Assembly (NCBI GenBank): GCA_039798005.1
Contig: JBDKGV010000044.1
Span: 1 to 18,298 of the forward strand
DNA length: 18,298 nt
Reading direction: 5' to 3'
Source: JBDKGV01 sp039798005
GTDB lineage: Bacteria > Fibrobacterota > Fibrobacteria > UBA5070
Shown: in pieces, positions 1-6,519 of the stretch
Layout: the number at the start of each line of letters is the position of its first letter
Position numbering within the stretch: the stretch's first letter is position 1
The notes under the pieces: model-generated
Seen by the model: the letters and a program-made list of their open reading frames with translations, nothing else
Database searches by the model: none
What the model was told of the DNA's origin: nothing
Position numbers and translations under genes: made by a program

Positions 1-1
1 G

Positions 2-103
2 GACCAGGATCTGCCGTACCGCAACGTGGTCGGGGCCATCGATCTCATCCGTGGCGCCGGTGTCACCAAGTACGCCTTGAAAGTGGTCCGGCAAACGCCA
101 TGA
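2..103 (+). CDS. exbD: ExbD/TolR-family protein, C-terminal fragment
   Basis: Only the last 33 codons are in the window; the gene begins upstream of base 1. The readable tail is DQDLPYRNVVGAIDLIRGAG and then VTKYALKVVRQTP. It resembles the C-terminal periplasmic end of ExbD/TolR proteins, where a D..vpY..vv..id..r.aGv..y.l pattern is usual. ExbD works with ExbB in the inner membrane to pass proton-motive force to TonB. The stop codon overlaps the tonB start (ATGA, 4 bp), so the two are probably translationally coupled in an exbB-exbD-tonB operon. The call rests on a short fragment plus its neighbour; TolR is the alternative, but the adjacent tonB favours ExbD. Confidence 0.75.
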   Translation, partial: DQDLPYRNVVGAIDLIRGAGVTKYALKVVRQTP

Positions 104-861
104 GCCACGCCACCGTCAACCGCTTGCGCCGCAAAGGCGCGTTGGCTCCACCGCCCAGGGACTTGGCGTGGATGACCCCACCCAAGCGCCGCTTCGGATG
201 GCGCGAGGTGGCGATCGCCTTGGGGTTCCTCGCCTGCAACGCGCTGTTCCTTTCCGGCGCGATGATGCTCCCGCGCGATCTCTTGGGAAGCGAGGAGGCG
301 ATCCTGATCCAGGAGGACCTCCCCAAGCCTCCCGAGGACGTCAAGCCGCCTCCGCCCCCTCCACCTCCACCGCCGGAAAAGCCGCAGGAGGAGACGCCTC
401 CGCCTCCCGATCCGAATCCGCCGCCGCCGAACACGCCGCCACCGCCGCCGCAATTCGGTCTGCCTGACGGTTCGACCTCGGACAACGGATCGTTCGCGGT
501 GGCCACCGGCAACACGATCATGAAAAAGCCCGAACCGGTCGTCAAGGCGCCTCCGGTGGTCCAGTCCCTGCCGCCGGCCCCGATCGCGGTCACGCGGCCT
601 CCCGACGAGCTCGTGCCGGTCAAGCCCGAGTACCCCGAGTGGGCGTTGGATCAAGGGGTCACGGCCGTGGTGGTGGCCCAGGTCACCATCGACATGACCG
701 GAAACGTGGTCGACGTGCGCATCGTGCGCTCGGGAGGCAAGGACTTCGACCGCTCGGCGCGCGCCGCCTTGGGGGCGGCCCGCTACCGTCCCTACATCAA
801 GGACGGCAAGGCGATCCCGGCCATCTTCGAGCGCCGCTTCGACTTCCAGCTCGACAATTGA
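100..861 (+). CDS. tonB: TonB energy-transducer protein
   Basis: This 253-residue protein has the classic TonB layout. A short basic N-terminus is followed by one membrane segment (about residues 37-57), then a proline-rich periplasmic spacer (about 74-118, with a run of ten prolines). The C-terminal domain (about 170-250) contains YPEWALDQGVTAVVVAQVTI and a TGNVVDVRIVRSGG strand typical of the TonB_C fold. It would span the periplasm and pull on TonB-dependent outer-membrane receptors using ExbB/ExbD energy. The ATG overlaps the ExbD stop, which fixes the start. The N-terminal cytoplasmic stretch (about 36 residues) is longer than in the E. coli protein. A terminator follows 20 bp after the stop, so this is the last gene of its operon. 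Confidence 0.9.
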   Translation: MSHATVNRLRRKGALAPPPRDLAWMTPPKRRFGWREVAIALGFLACNALFLSGAMMLPRDLLGSEEAILIQEDLPKPPEDVKPPPPPPPPPPEKPQEETPPPPDPNPPPPNTPPPPPQFGLPDGSTSDNGSFAVATGNTIMKKPEPVVKAPPVVQSLPPAPIAVTRPPDELVPVKPEYPEWALDQGVTAVVVAQVTIDMTGNVVDVRIVRSGGKDFDRSARAALGAARYRPYIKDGKAIPAIFERRFDFQLDN

Positions 862-876
862 CGGAAATTGTCAATT
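856..876. repeat. AATTGAC/GTCAATT inverted repeat at the tonB stop
   Basis: AATTGAC (856-862) and GTCAATT (870-876) are perfect inverted arms 7 bp apart, overlapping the tonB stop codon. The arms share the TGTCAA core with the dyad at 967-985. It may be chance, part of a larger RNA fold ahead of the terminator, or a regulator site; I cannot tell which. Confidence 0.3.
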
Positions 877-881
877 CCTTC

Positions 882-920
882 AAAGGCCCCGGAGCGATCG
901 CTTCGGGGCCTTTGCTTTTT
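882..920 (+). terminator. Intrinsic terminator after tonB
   Basis: A 14-bp stem starts with AAAGGCCCC (882-890) and closes with GGGGCCTTT (905-913), continuing inward through 891-895/900-904 (one G-T pair) to a GATC loop. A GCTTTTT tract follows. It lies 20 bp after the tonB stop and isolates the energy-transduction operon from the tail genes downstream. Confidence 0.9.
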
Positions 921-966
921 GTCGAAAGGGAGCGTGACGAATATCAGGTGACATGATCTACTATTG

Positions 967-985
967 CTGTCAATCCGTTTGACAG
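967..985. promoter_or_regulatory. CTGTCAA-TCCGT-TTGACAG dyad, possible operator
   Basis: A perfect 7-bp inverted repeat (967-973 and 979-985) with a 5-bp centre lies about 130 bp upstream of the sheath gene. The right arm contains a consensus-like -35 hexamer TTGACA (979-984), but no convincing -10 sits 16-18 bp further on. I therefore read it as a candidate repressor or activator site rather than a promoter. The symmetry is seen in the sequence; the role is inferred. Confidence 0.4.
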
Positions 986-1014
986 TTTACGGAAAATTCC
1001 ACGGCTGCGTCAGG

Positions 1015-1046
1015 ATCCCTCCGGTCCTGCGCAGGACCTTTGGGAT
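1015..1046. promoter_or_regulatory. Long dyad in the sheath-gene leader
   Basis: A perfect 16-bp palindrome, GGTCCTGCGCAGGACC (1023-1038), is flanked symmetrically by ATCCC (1015-1019) and GGGAT (1042-1046), with three unpaired bases on each side between. All arms share one centre at 1030/1031. It ends 66 bp before the sheath ATG, so it could be an operator or a stable hairpin in the 5' leader. It has no T-tract, so it is not an ordinary terminator. A variant of half the element recurs at 1050-1062. Confidence 0.5.
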
Positions 1047-1062
1047 GCGGGTCCTATGCAGG
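1023..1062. repeat. Direct repeat GGTCCTGCGCAGG / GGTCCTATGCAGG
   Basis: The 13-mer at 1023-1035 recurs at 1050-1062 with 11 of 13 identities, 27 bp apart. The first copy is also the core of the palindrome at 1015-1046, so the leader carries a palindrome and a tandem partial copy. This arrangement is common for binding sites of a dimeric regulator, which is an inference. Confidence 0.4.
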
Positions 1063-1112
1063 GGCTGCCGTTTGATTGATTGTCAGTTCATTCGCCACAC
1101 AGGAGTCGATCG

Positions 1113-2663
1113 ATGGCAGGAGCATACAAGACGCCCGGCGTCTACATCGTGGAGAAGAACGCCTTCCCCAATTCGGTAGTCGAAGTGGCGACCGCGGTGC
1201 CGGCTTTCGTCGGCTACACCGAAAAGGCGGACAACAAGGGGACCTCGCTCAAGGACAAACCTTGGCGGATCACCTCACTTGCCGAGTACCACAACTATTT
1301 CGGCGCCGCTCCGCAGTTCCAACTGGACATCAAAAAGAATACGGACGGGAAGGCGGATCTCACGATCGGTGCCGACGGGTATGACTTTGCGGCTCCTGTC
1401 GAGGCGCCGGTCCTGCGCTTCTACCACTGCTTGGTGCACTTCTTCCAAAACGGCGGCGGGGCTTGCTACATCGTCTCGGTGGGGGCGTATCTCGATGCCG
1501 CGAACAAGCCGGTGACCTTGAAAAAGGACGAGATCACAACCGGTATCCAAGCCTTGCTCAAGGAGCAGGAGCCCACATTGCTTGTGATCCCCGATGCCGT
1601 GGCCCTTCCAAAGGATGAATGCAAGGATGTGCAGACTGCGATGCTGGAGCACTGCGGCACGATGCGCAACCGCTTCGCCATCCTGGATGTCTACGAAGGG
1701 CAAAACGACCTGAAAGGTGGCGAGGACAGTTGTGTCGGGCAGTTCCGCAACGACATCGGGTCCAAATACCTGAACTTTGGTGCCGCCTACTACCCGTGGG
1801 TGAACACTTCGGTGGTCTCGGCCTCGAGCATCACCTACGCCAACGTCTCTGACGGGGTGACGCTCAAGCTCCTGCTCCACGGCGAGAATTTGGCCCAGCC
1901 CACCGCTCCGCAGGCGGTCCAGGACAAGATCACGGAGATCGGGAAGAAGATCGACGAGATCCCGGATGTTCCGGTGGCTCCTGTGACGGATCAGGACAAG
2001 GCAAAAGTGGTCGATCTGCACAAGGTCTTGTCGACGGTCTCCCCGCTGTACGGACGCATCCTCCAGAAGGTGCAGGAGAAGGTCAACCTGCTTCCACCCT
2101 CGGCCGCCATGGCTGGCATCTACACCATGGTGGACAATACCCGCGGCGTGTGGAAGGCCCCGGCCAACATGTGCTTGAACGCCGTATCGAGCCCGGCGGT
2201 GAACATCACCCATGACGAGCAGGAGGACTTGAACGTCCCCTTGAACGGCAAGGCGATCAATGCCATCCGCGCCTTCCTGGGAGAAGGAACGCTGGTCTGG
2301 GGTGCCCGCACCTTGGACGGCAACAGCTTGGACTGGCGCTACATCAACGTGCGCCGCACCATGATCATGCTCGAGGAGTCGATTCGCATCGCCATCAAGG
2401 CCTATGTGTTCGATCCCAACGCCGCAGGTACTTGGATCAACCTCAAGAGCATGATCCAAAACTTCCTGACCGGCATCTGGAAGCGCGGTGGCTTGGCCGG
2501 ATCGACTCCCGCCGACGCCTTCGACGTGCTGGTCGGTCTCGGGGAAACCATGACCGCCCAGGACATCCTCGATGGAATCTTGAAAGTGACCGTACTGGTG
2601 GCTCTGGTGCGCCCGGCGGAGTTCATCGAGATCACCTTCCAGCAGCAGATGCAGAAGTCCTGA
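1113..2663 (+). CDS. Contractile tail sheath protein (phage/eCIS type)
   Basis: This 516-residue protein forms the contractile sheath of a phage tail-like injection machine. The N-terminus (AGAYKTPGVYIVEKN) is the usual 'pGvyv.E' start of sheath proteins. The C-terminal sheath domain (about 360-512) shows VWGARTLDGNSLDWRYINVR, a VFDPNAAGTW segment and an RPAEFIEITFQQQ tail, all characteristic of the family. A helical, charged stretch at about 265-325 sits between the two halves, as in extracellular contractile injection system sheaths of the Afp/PVC/MAC type. I chose ATG 1113 because AGGAG lies at 1101-1105 and the family start aligns there; an upstream TTG at 1080 lacks both. The tube gene follows 55 bp downstream. 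A phage origin is possible, but no other phage genes are nearby. Confidence 0.9.
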   Translation: MAGAYKTPGVYIVEKNAFPNSVVEVATAVPAFVGYTEKADNKGTSLKDKPWRITSLAEYHNYFGAAPQFQLDIKKNTDGKADLTIGADGYDFAAPVEAPVLRFYHCLVHFFQNGGGACYIVSVGAYLDAANKPVTLKKDEITTGIQALLKEQEPTLLVIPDAVALPKDECKDVQTAMLEHCGTMRNRFAILDVYEGQNDLKGGEDSCVGQFRNDIGSKYLNFGAAYYPWVNTSVVSASSITYANVSDGVTLKLLLHGENLAQPTAPQAVQDKITEIGKKIDEIPDVPVAPVTDQDKAKVVDLHKVLSTVSPLYGRILQKVQEKVNLLPPSAAMAGIYTMVDNTRGVWKAPANMCLNAVSSPAVNITHDEQEDLNVPLNGKAINAIRAFLGEGTLVWGARTLDGNSLDWRYINVRRTMIMLEESIRIAIKAYVFDPNAAGTWINLKSMIQNFLTGIWKRGGLAGSTPADAFDVLVGLGETMTAQDILDGILKVTVLVALVRPAEFIEITFQQQMQKS

Positions 2664-2718
2664 TCCTGCCATTGCCGGTCGAGTGAATGAACAGCATCCC
2701 AAACCATGCGAGGTCGCG

Positions 2719-3183
2719 ATGGCTGATGAGAACGGTGCAAAACAATCCAAGAACGTCTGGCCCCTGCCGAAGTTCTACTTCAAAGTGGAGTGGGGCAAGG
2801 AGGTGATGTCCTTTCAAGAGGTCTCCGGACTGGACATCCAGTCTGAAGAGATCAAGTATCGACGTGGGGACAGTCCAGTCTTCTCGGTGGTCAAGATGCC
2901 GGGCATGGTCAAGGTCGGCAACGTGACCATGAAAAAAGGCGTATTCAAGGGCGACAACAAGTATTGGGATTGGTTCGCCAAGATCAAGATGAATACGATC
3001 GAGCGCGTCCCGGTCACGATCAGCCTTCTGGACGAGACCGGCAAGGCGGCCATGACTTGGAAGCTGGCCAACGCTTGGCCCACCAAGATCACCGCGACCG
3101 ATCTCAAGTCGGAAGGCATCGAGGTGGCCATTGAGACCATCGAGGTCGTTCACGAAGGCTTGACGATCGAGTCCAAGGCCTGA
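2719..3183 (+). CDS. Contractile tail tube protein (gp19/Afp1 family)
   Basis: This 154-residue protein is the likely inner-tube subunit paired with the upstream sheath. Family features include LPKFYFKVEWG at the start, FQEVSGLDIQSEEIKYRRGD, a conserved MPGMVKVGNVTMKKGVFKGD strand pair, and WKLANAWPTKITATDLKSEG near the end. These match the conserved beta-barrel tube fold shared by T4 gp19 and the eCIS Afp1/5 and T6SS Hcp-like proteins. ATG 2719 is preferred because GAGG lies 5 bp upstream and the family begins there; a GTG at 2683 in the same frame has no ribosome site. Sheath and tube are normally made together, consistent with one transcript. Extracellular systems usually carry several tube paralogues; only one is present here. 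Confidence 0.88.
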   Translation: MADENGAKQSKNVWPLPKFYFKVEWGKEVMSFQEVSGLDIQSEEIKYRRGDSPVFSVVKMPGMVKVGNVTMKKGVFKGDNKYWDWFAKIKMNTIERVPVTISLLDETGKAAMTWKLANAWPTKITATDLKSEGIEVAIETIEVVHEGLTIESKA

Positions 3184-3234
3184 TTCTCGCCGCAGGGAAA
3201 TGCGCAACCATTCATCAAGCTCAGACCCTCACTA

Positions 3235-3723
3235 TCACAACCCTTCCCGTTCCGGCCACGCCTTGAGTTTGCACAGGAACTCGGCCTTCTCCACCGCTTC
3301 AAGGACGATGGGGCCGGGGACCAAGGAGGCCCACGTCATTTCAGGGACGTAGGTCCCTTCCGCGATCTGCCGCGTGCGGTCGGCCTTCTCCCTTGCGGTG
3401 TCCGACACCAAGCGCCGCACTTCGTAGCGACCGTCGGCATGGCGCAGCACGAAGCGGGGCACGTAGCGGCCCAGCGTGACCTGCAAAGGGCCTTTTCCGT
3501 GAGCTTCGATAATCCGGACCACCTCGGGGAGCGTGGGCCCCATGAAGGGCGCTGGCGGCGGTGGGGAGGTCGTCATGGTCGTGGTCCTCACGGAAAGGGA
3601 ATCCCGCGGCGGTGCAATGGCTTGATTTGAGGCGGCCTGCGCGTGCCTGGTGAAGACGAGGAGGCACAAGACTGAGGCGATCAAGGTTCGCAAGCGCAGA
3701 GTCGGGATGGTGCAAGCGGCCAT
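3235..3723 (-). CDS. Small secreted protein of unknown function
   Basis: I do not recognise a family. The 162-residue product starts with a Sec signal peptide: basic MAACTIPTLRLR, a hydrophobic core LIASVLCLLVF, and an AQA/A cleavage site near residue 30. A proline-rich linker (PPPPAPF, about 54-60) is followed by a small domain (about 63-160) containing RYVPRFVLRHADGRYEVRRL and a charged helix. It should be periplasmic or exported. The start is supported by AGGA 6 bp upstream. It lies downstream of ssb on the same strand, but the ssb terminator is between them, so it is probably transcribed separately or at reduced level. It converges with the tube gene, leaving 51 bp in which I see nothing. 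Confidence 0.65.
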   Translation of the reverse strand: MAACTIPTLRLRTLIASVLCLLVFTRHAQAASNQAIAPPRDSLSVRTTTMTTSPPPPAPFMGPTLPEVVRIIEAHGKGPLQVTLGRYVPRFVLRHADGRYEVRRLVSDTAREKADRTRQIAEGTYVPEMTWASLVPGPIVLEAVEKAEFLCKLKAWPEREGL

Positions 3724-3765
3724 GGGGCGTCCTGGGTGAGGAAGACGGAAAAAGGGCCCTGAAAC

Positions 3766-3798
3766 AAAAAAGCCCCGCAAGTCGGTGACCTGCGGGGC
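3766..3798 (-). terminator. Intrinsic terminator of ssb
   Basis: Read on the minus strand, GCCCCGCA (3798-3791) pairs with TGCGGGGC (3779-3772) around an 11-base loop and is followed by TTTTTT (3771-3766). It begins 10 bp after the ssb stop and ends 42 bp before the next minus-strand gene. Confidence 0.88.
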
Positions 3799-3808
3799 AA
3801 ATGGCGAA

Positions 3809-4318
3809 CTAGAAGGGAAGATCGTCTTCCACGGCGCTGCCGCCTGCCGAGGGCGGGGCGTAGCTGCCGAAGTCGTCGGCCGGGGCTGCGGCACGACGGG
3901 CCGGAGCCGGACGGGCTGCCGGGGCGCTGTACGAACCGCCCTCACCGCCTCCGAAGGATGCGCCTGCACCGCCCTCACCGCCGGGGCGGCCGTCGAGCAT
4001 GGTGAAGGTGTCGACCACGACGTCGGTGGCGTAGCGCTTCTGGCCGGTGGCCTTGTCGTCCCACGAACGGGTGGACAGCTTGCCTTCGGCGTAGATCTTG
4101 GAGCCCTTGCGCAGGAAGCGCTGGGCGATGTCGGCCTGCTGGCGCCAGAGCACCAGATTGACCCACTCGGTCTTCTCCTGGCGCTGCCCGGCCTGGTCCT
4201 TCCAGGTTTCCGAGACGGCCAAGCGCAGGTTGGCAACGGTCGCGCCTTGCGGAGTGGTCCGCACTTCCGGGTCCGCGCCCAGATTGCCGATGAGAATCAC
4301 TTTGTTGACGCCAGCCAT
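3809..4318 (-). CDS. ssb: Single-stranded DNA-binding protein
   Basis: This 169-residue SSB coats single-stranded DNA during replication, repair and recombination. The OB-fold (about 1-110) begins MAGVNKVILIGNLGADPEVR and contains NLRLAVSETWKD, EWVNLVLWRQQADIAQRFLR and KIYAEGKLSTRSW, all standard SSB blocks. A flexible Gly/Pro/Ala-rich linker (about 111-160) ends in the acidic EDDLPF tip that recruits partner proteins. The length is normal for the family. The ATG at 4318 has GGAAGG about 7 bp upstream, which settles the start; the frame stays open far upstream only because it runs antisense through namZ. It is divergent from namZ with 42 bp between the starts, so the two promoters must overlap. 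Confidence 0.97.
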   Translation of the reverse strand: MAGVNKVILIGNLGADPEVRTTPQGATVANLRLAVSETWKDQAGQRQEKTEWVNLVLWRQQADIAQRFLRKGSKIYAEGKLSTRSWDDKATGQKRYATDVVVDTFTMLDGRPGGEGGAGASFGGGEGGSYSAPAARPAPARRAAAPADDFGSYAPPSAGGSAVEDDLPF

Positions 4319-4360
4319 TGCGTAGCCTTCCGAAGAATTGACAGTACCTAACTTTGGGGC

Positions 4361-5614
4361 ATGAATATAATCCCGAAGACCCCGGTTGGGTTGGCACATT
4401 CCCGGTTGGCAGAACTCTGGCCTGCCGACCTGCGCGGTGCGCGTTTGGCGGCTGTGCTCCATCCGGCGTCGGTGCTTCCGGATCTGACCCACATGGCCGA
4501 TGTCCTTGCGCGCACGGGAATGCCGTGGGAACTCGTGGCGCTGTTCGGGCCGCAGCACGGGATCCTGGGCCACACCCAGGACAACATGATCGAGTGGGAA
4601 GGGGAGAGTCGCGATGCCCGGTTGGGCGTGGCGGTCCACAGCCTGTACGGGGCCACCCGCAAACCCACCGTGTCTCAACTGGATGGCGTTGACGTGCTTT
4701 TGGTGGATCTTCAGGATGTGGGCGCCCGGTATTACACCTTCGTGTGGACCATGCTCCTTTGCATGGAAGCCGCGTGGGAGAAGAGCATTCCCGTCGTGAT
4801 CCCCGATCGCCCGAACCCGTTGGGCGGGTCTCTGGTGGAAGGGCCGCTCCTGCAGGCCGACCACGCCTCGTTCGTCGGATTGCATACGGTGCCGGTGCGC
4901 CATGGCCTGACCAACGGCGAACTGGCCCGCCTGCTGGTGGCCGAGCGCTTCCCGGGTCTTGTGCTGCATGTCCTGCCCATGGAAGGCTGGACCCGCGACA
5001 TGGACTTCGAGGCCACCGGACTGCCATGGGTGCTTCCGTCGCCGAACATGCCCACGGTCGACACCGCCTTCGTCTATCCGGGCATGTGTCTCTTGGAGGC
5101 CGCGACCGCAAGCGAAGGGCGTGGCACCACGCGGCCCTTCGAACTGTGCGGTGCGCCGTGGCTGGACGCTTGGCGTCTGTGCGAAGATCTTCGTTCCCTG
5201 AAGCTTCCCGGGGTCGCCTTTCGCGAGGCGTTCTTCCAGCCCACCTTCCACAAGGGCGTCGGGGAGATCTGCGCCGGAGTGCAGCAGCATGTGCTGGATC
5301 GCAAGGCCTACCGGCCCTTCCTGACGGGAGTCGCCATCCTCTGGGCGATGCGAAGGCAAGGCGCACTGACGGAAGCGGTCGCCATCAACCCCTTGGATCC
5401 ACGAGGACTGCCGGCCTCCTTCGGTTGGAAGGCGCCTCCCTACGAATACGAAGCCATCAAGCTTCCCATCGACATCCTGCTCGGGTCCCCACGCATCCGT
5501 GAAGGCCTGGAACAAGGGCTCGATCCTTGGCAATTGCAGTCCTTGTGGCTGCCGGATGAAGCGAATTGGTTGGAACGCCGTCGTCCTCATCTTCTCTACG
5601 CGGAGTCACCATGA
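4361..5614 (+). CDS. namZ: NamZ-like exo-beta-N-acetylmuramidase (DUF1343, GH171)
   Basis: This 417-residue DUF1343 protein belongs to the family of NamZ, which removes MurNAc from the non-reducing end of peptidoglycan fragments. Family blocks are clear: LFGPQHGI (61-68), SLYG (94-97), LVDLQDVGARYYTFVWTML (114-132), PDRPNPLGG (148-156), RHGLTNGELA (180-189), TGLPWVLPSPNMPT (219-232), YPGMCLLE and SEGRGTTRPF (251-260). Characterised NamZ enzymes are exported, but this N-terminus has no signal peptide, so a cytoplasmic location is predicted. Many homologues read PEHG where this has PQHG. The stop overlaps the next gene by 4 bp (ATGA). The start is uncertain: only GGGG close to the ATG could serve as ribosome site, and a TATAAT lies just inside the frame at 4366-4371. 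Confidence 0.85.
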   Translation: MNIIPKTPVGLAHSRLAELWPADLRGARLAAVLHPASVLPDLTHMADVLARTGMPWELVALFGPQHGILGHTQDNMIEWEGESRDARLGVAVHSLYGATRKPTVSQLDGVDVLLVDLQDVGARYYTFVWTMLLCMEAAWEKSIPVVIPDRPNPLGGSLVEGPLLQADHASFVGLHTVPVRHGLTNGELARLLVAERFPGLVLHVLPMEGWTRDMDFEATGLPWVLPSPNMPTVDTAFVYPGMCLLEAATASEGRGTTRPFELCGAPWLDAWRLCEDLRSLKLPGVAFREAFFQPTFHKGVGEICAGVQQHVLDRKAYRPFLTGVAILWAMRRQGALTEAVAINPLDPRGLPASFGWKAPPYEYEAIKLPIDILLGSPRIREGLEQGLDPWQLQSLWLPDEANWLERRRPHLLYAESP

Positions 5615-6519
5615 ACCTCGACCTGTTCCTGTTGTGCGCCGGCAAAGGGGAGCGACTTCGCCCCTTGACCGATGTCACGCCAAAGCCACTCCTCACCCTC
5701 CTGGGCAAGAGCCTCGCTGATCGGGCTCTGGAGGCGTGCGCCTCCTTGCCGTTGCGAAGCCGGGTGCTCAACGCGCACCACTTGGCACCGCAGGTGCAGG
5801 TCTTCGCGAACGAACGCAAGTTCGATCACCTTCAGATGGAGCCGGTGCTGCTGGACAGCGGTGGCGCGCTGGCCAAGGCGTTTTCCGGGCGCAAGCTGCA
5901 GGCCGCCCACGTCCTGGCCCACAACGGAGACATTCTTCACGAGATCGATCTGGAGGCCGCGTGGAAAGCGCACCTGGATTCCGGAAGCGACATCACCTTG
6001 GTGATGGTCGATGTCCCGCGGGTGAACACGGTTCTGGTCAACGGGGAACATTTTGGCGGAGTGATCGGGCATCCGGCCTGCCCTGCGGAAGTCGAAGGGA
6101 CAAGGCGGTTGACCTTTTCAGGAATCGCCTTCTATCGCACCATCTTGTTCCAAGGGTGTTCCAGCCGACCTTGGACCATCAAGGATCTCTGGCACAAGGC
6201 CGCCTTCGAGCAGGGGCGCAAGGTGGTCTGCTGGGAGGCTCCCAAGGACGTGTTCTGGGAGGATTGCGGCGTGCCCCAGGATCTGGCGCGGGCGGCCTTC
6301 CATCTGCTTGCCAAGACCGGAGCGACGCAGTGGATCGATCCGACGGCGAAGGTCAGCGTCGATGCCGAACTCGGTGAGCAGGTGATCGTCGAGGCCGGAG
6401 CCTGGGTGGATGCCCGCTCGCTGACAAGCCATTGCCTGGTGCAGCCGGGCGCGCGCGTGGCGATGGGCGAGAAGATCACGCACTTGGTGCGCAATGCCGG
6501 GGGGGATGCTTCATGGTGA
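5611..6519 (+). CDS. murU: MurU-like sugar-1-phosphate uridylyltransferase
   Basis: This 302-residue nucleotidyltransferase would convert MurNAc-1-phosphate and UTP to UDP-MurNAc, the salvage step feeding MurC. The N-terminal signature LLCAGKGERLRPLTDVTPKP (7-26) is the nucleotide-binding loop of the family. NGD at 105-107 supplies the metal-binding aspartate, and SGIAFYRTILF (170-180) is another family block. Residues about 240-288 (IDPTAKV, GEQVIVEAGAWVDA, CLVQPGARV) look like a few left-handed beta-helix turns, which the shorter Pseudomonas MurU lacks. ATG 5611 has GGAG upstream and overlaps the namZ stop. Substrate assignment relies on the namZ and amgK neighbours; a hexose- or heptose-1-phosphate nucleotidyltransferase is the alternative. 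Confidence 0.78.
   Translation: MNLDLFLLCAGKGERLRPLTDVTPKPLLTLLGKSLADRALEACASLPLRSRVLNAHHLAPQVQVFANERKFDHLQMEPVLLDSGGALAKAFSGRKLQAAHVLAHNGDILHEIDLEAAWKAHLDSGSDITLVMVDVPRVNTVLVNGEHFGGVIGHPACPAEVEGTRRLTFSGIAFYRTILFQGCSSRPWTIKDLWHKAAFEQGRKVVCWEAPKDVFWEDCGVPQDLARAAFHLLAKTGATQWIDPTAKVSVDAELGEQVIVEAGAWVDARSLTSHCLVQPGARVAMGEKITHLVRNAGGDASW

Noticed and set aside
63..623. Minus-strand glycine-rich frame over tonB
   Set aside because: The poly-glycine is the complement of the TonB proline codons.
934..964. GTGACG...TACTAT as a sheath promoter
   Set aside because: Each hexamer matches consensus at only 4 of 6 positions and the spacer is 19 bp; too weak to list.
979..1007. TTGACA as -35 of the sheath promoter
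   Set aside because: No -10 resembling TATAAT lies 16-18 bp downstream; the hexamer is better explained as one arm of the dyad.
1275..2750. Minus-strand open frame of 491 codons
   Set aside because: Antisense to the sheath gene; the composition (many His, Asp, Val, Gln) is typical of a complement frame.
4319..5590. N-terminal extension of the ssb frame
   Set aside because: It runs antisense through namZ; SSB starts at 4318 with a ribosome site and the known N-terminus.
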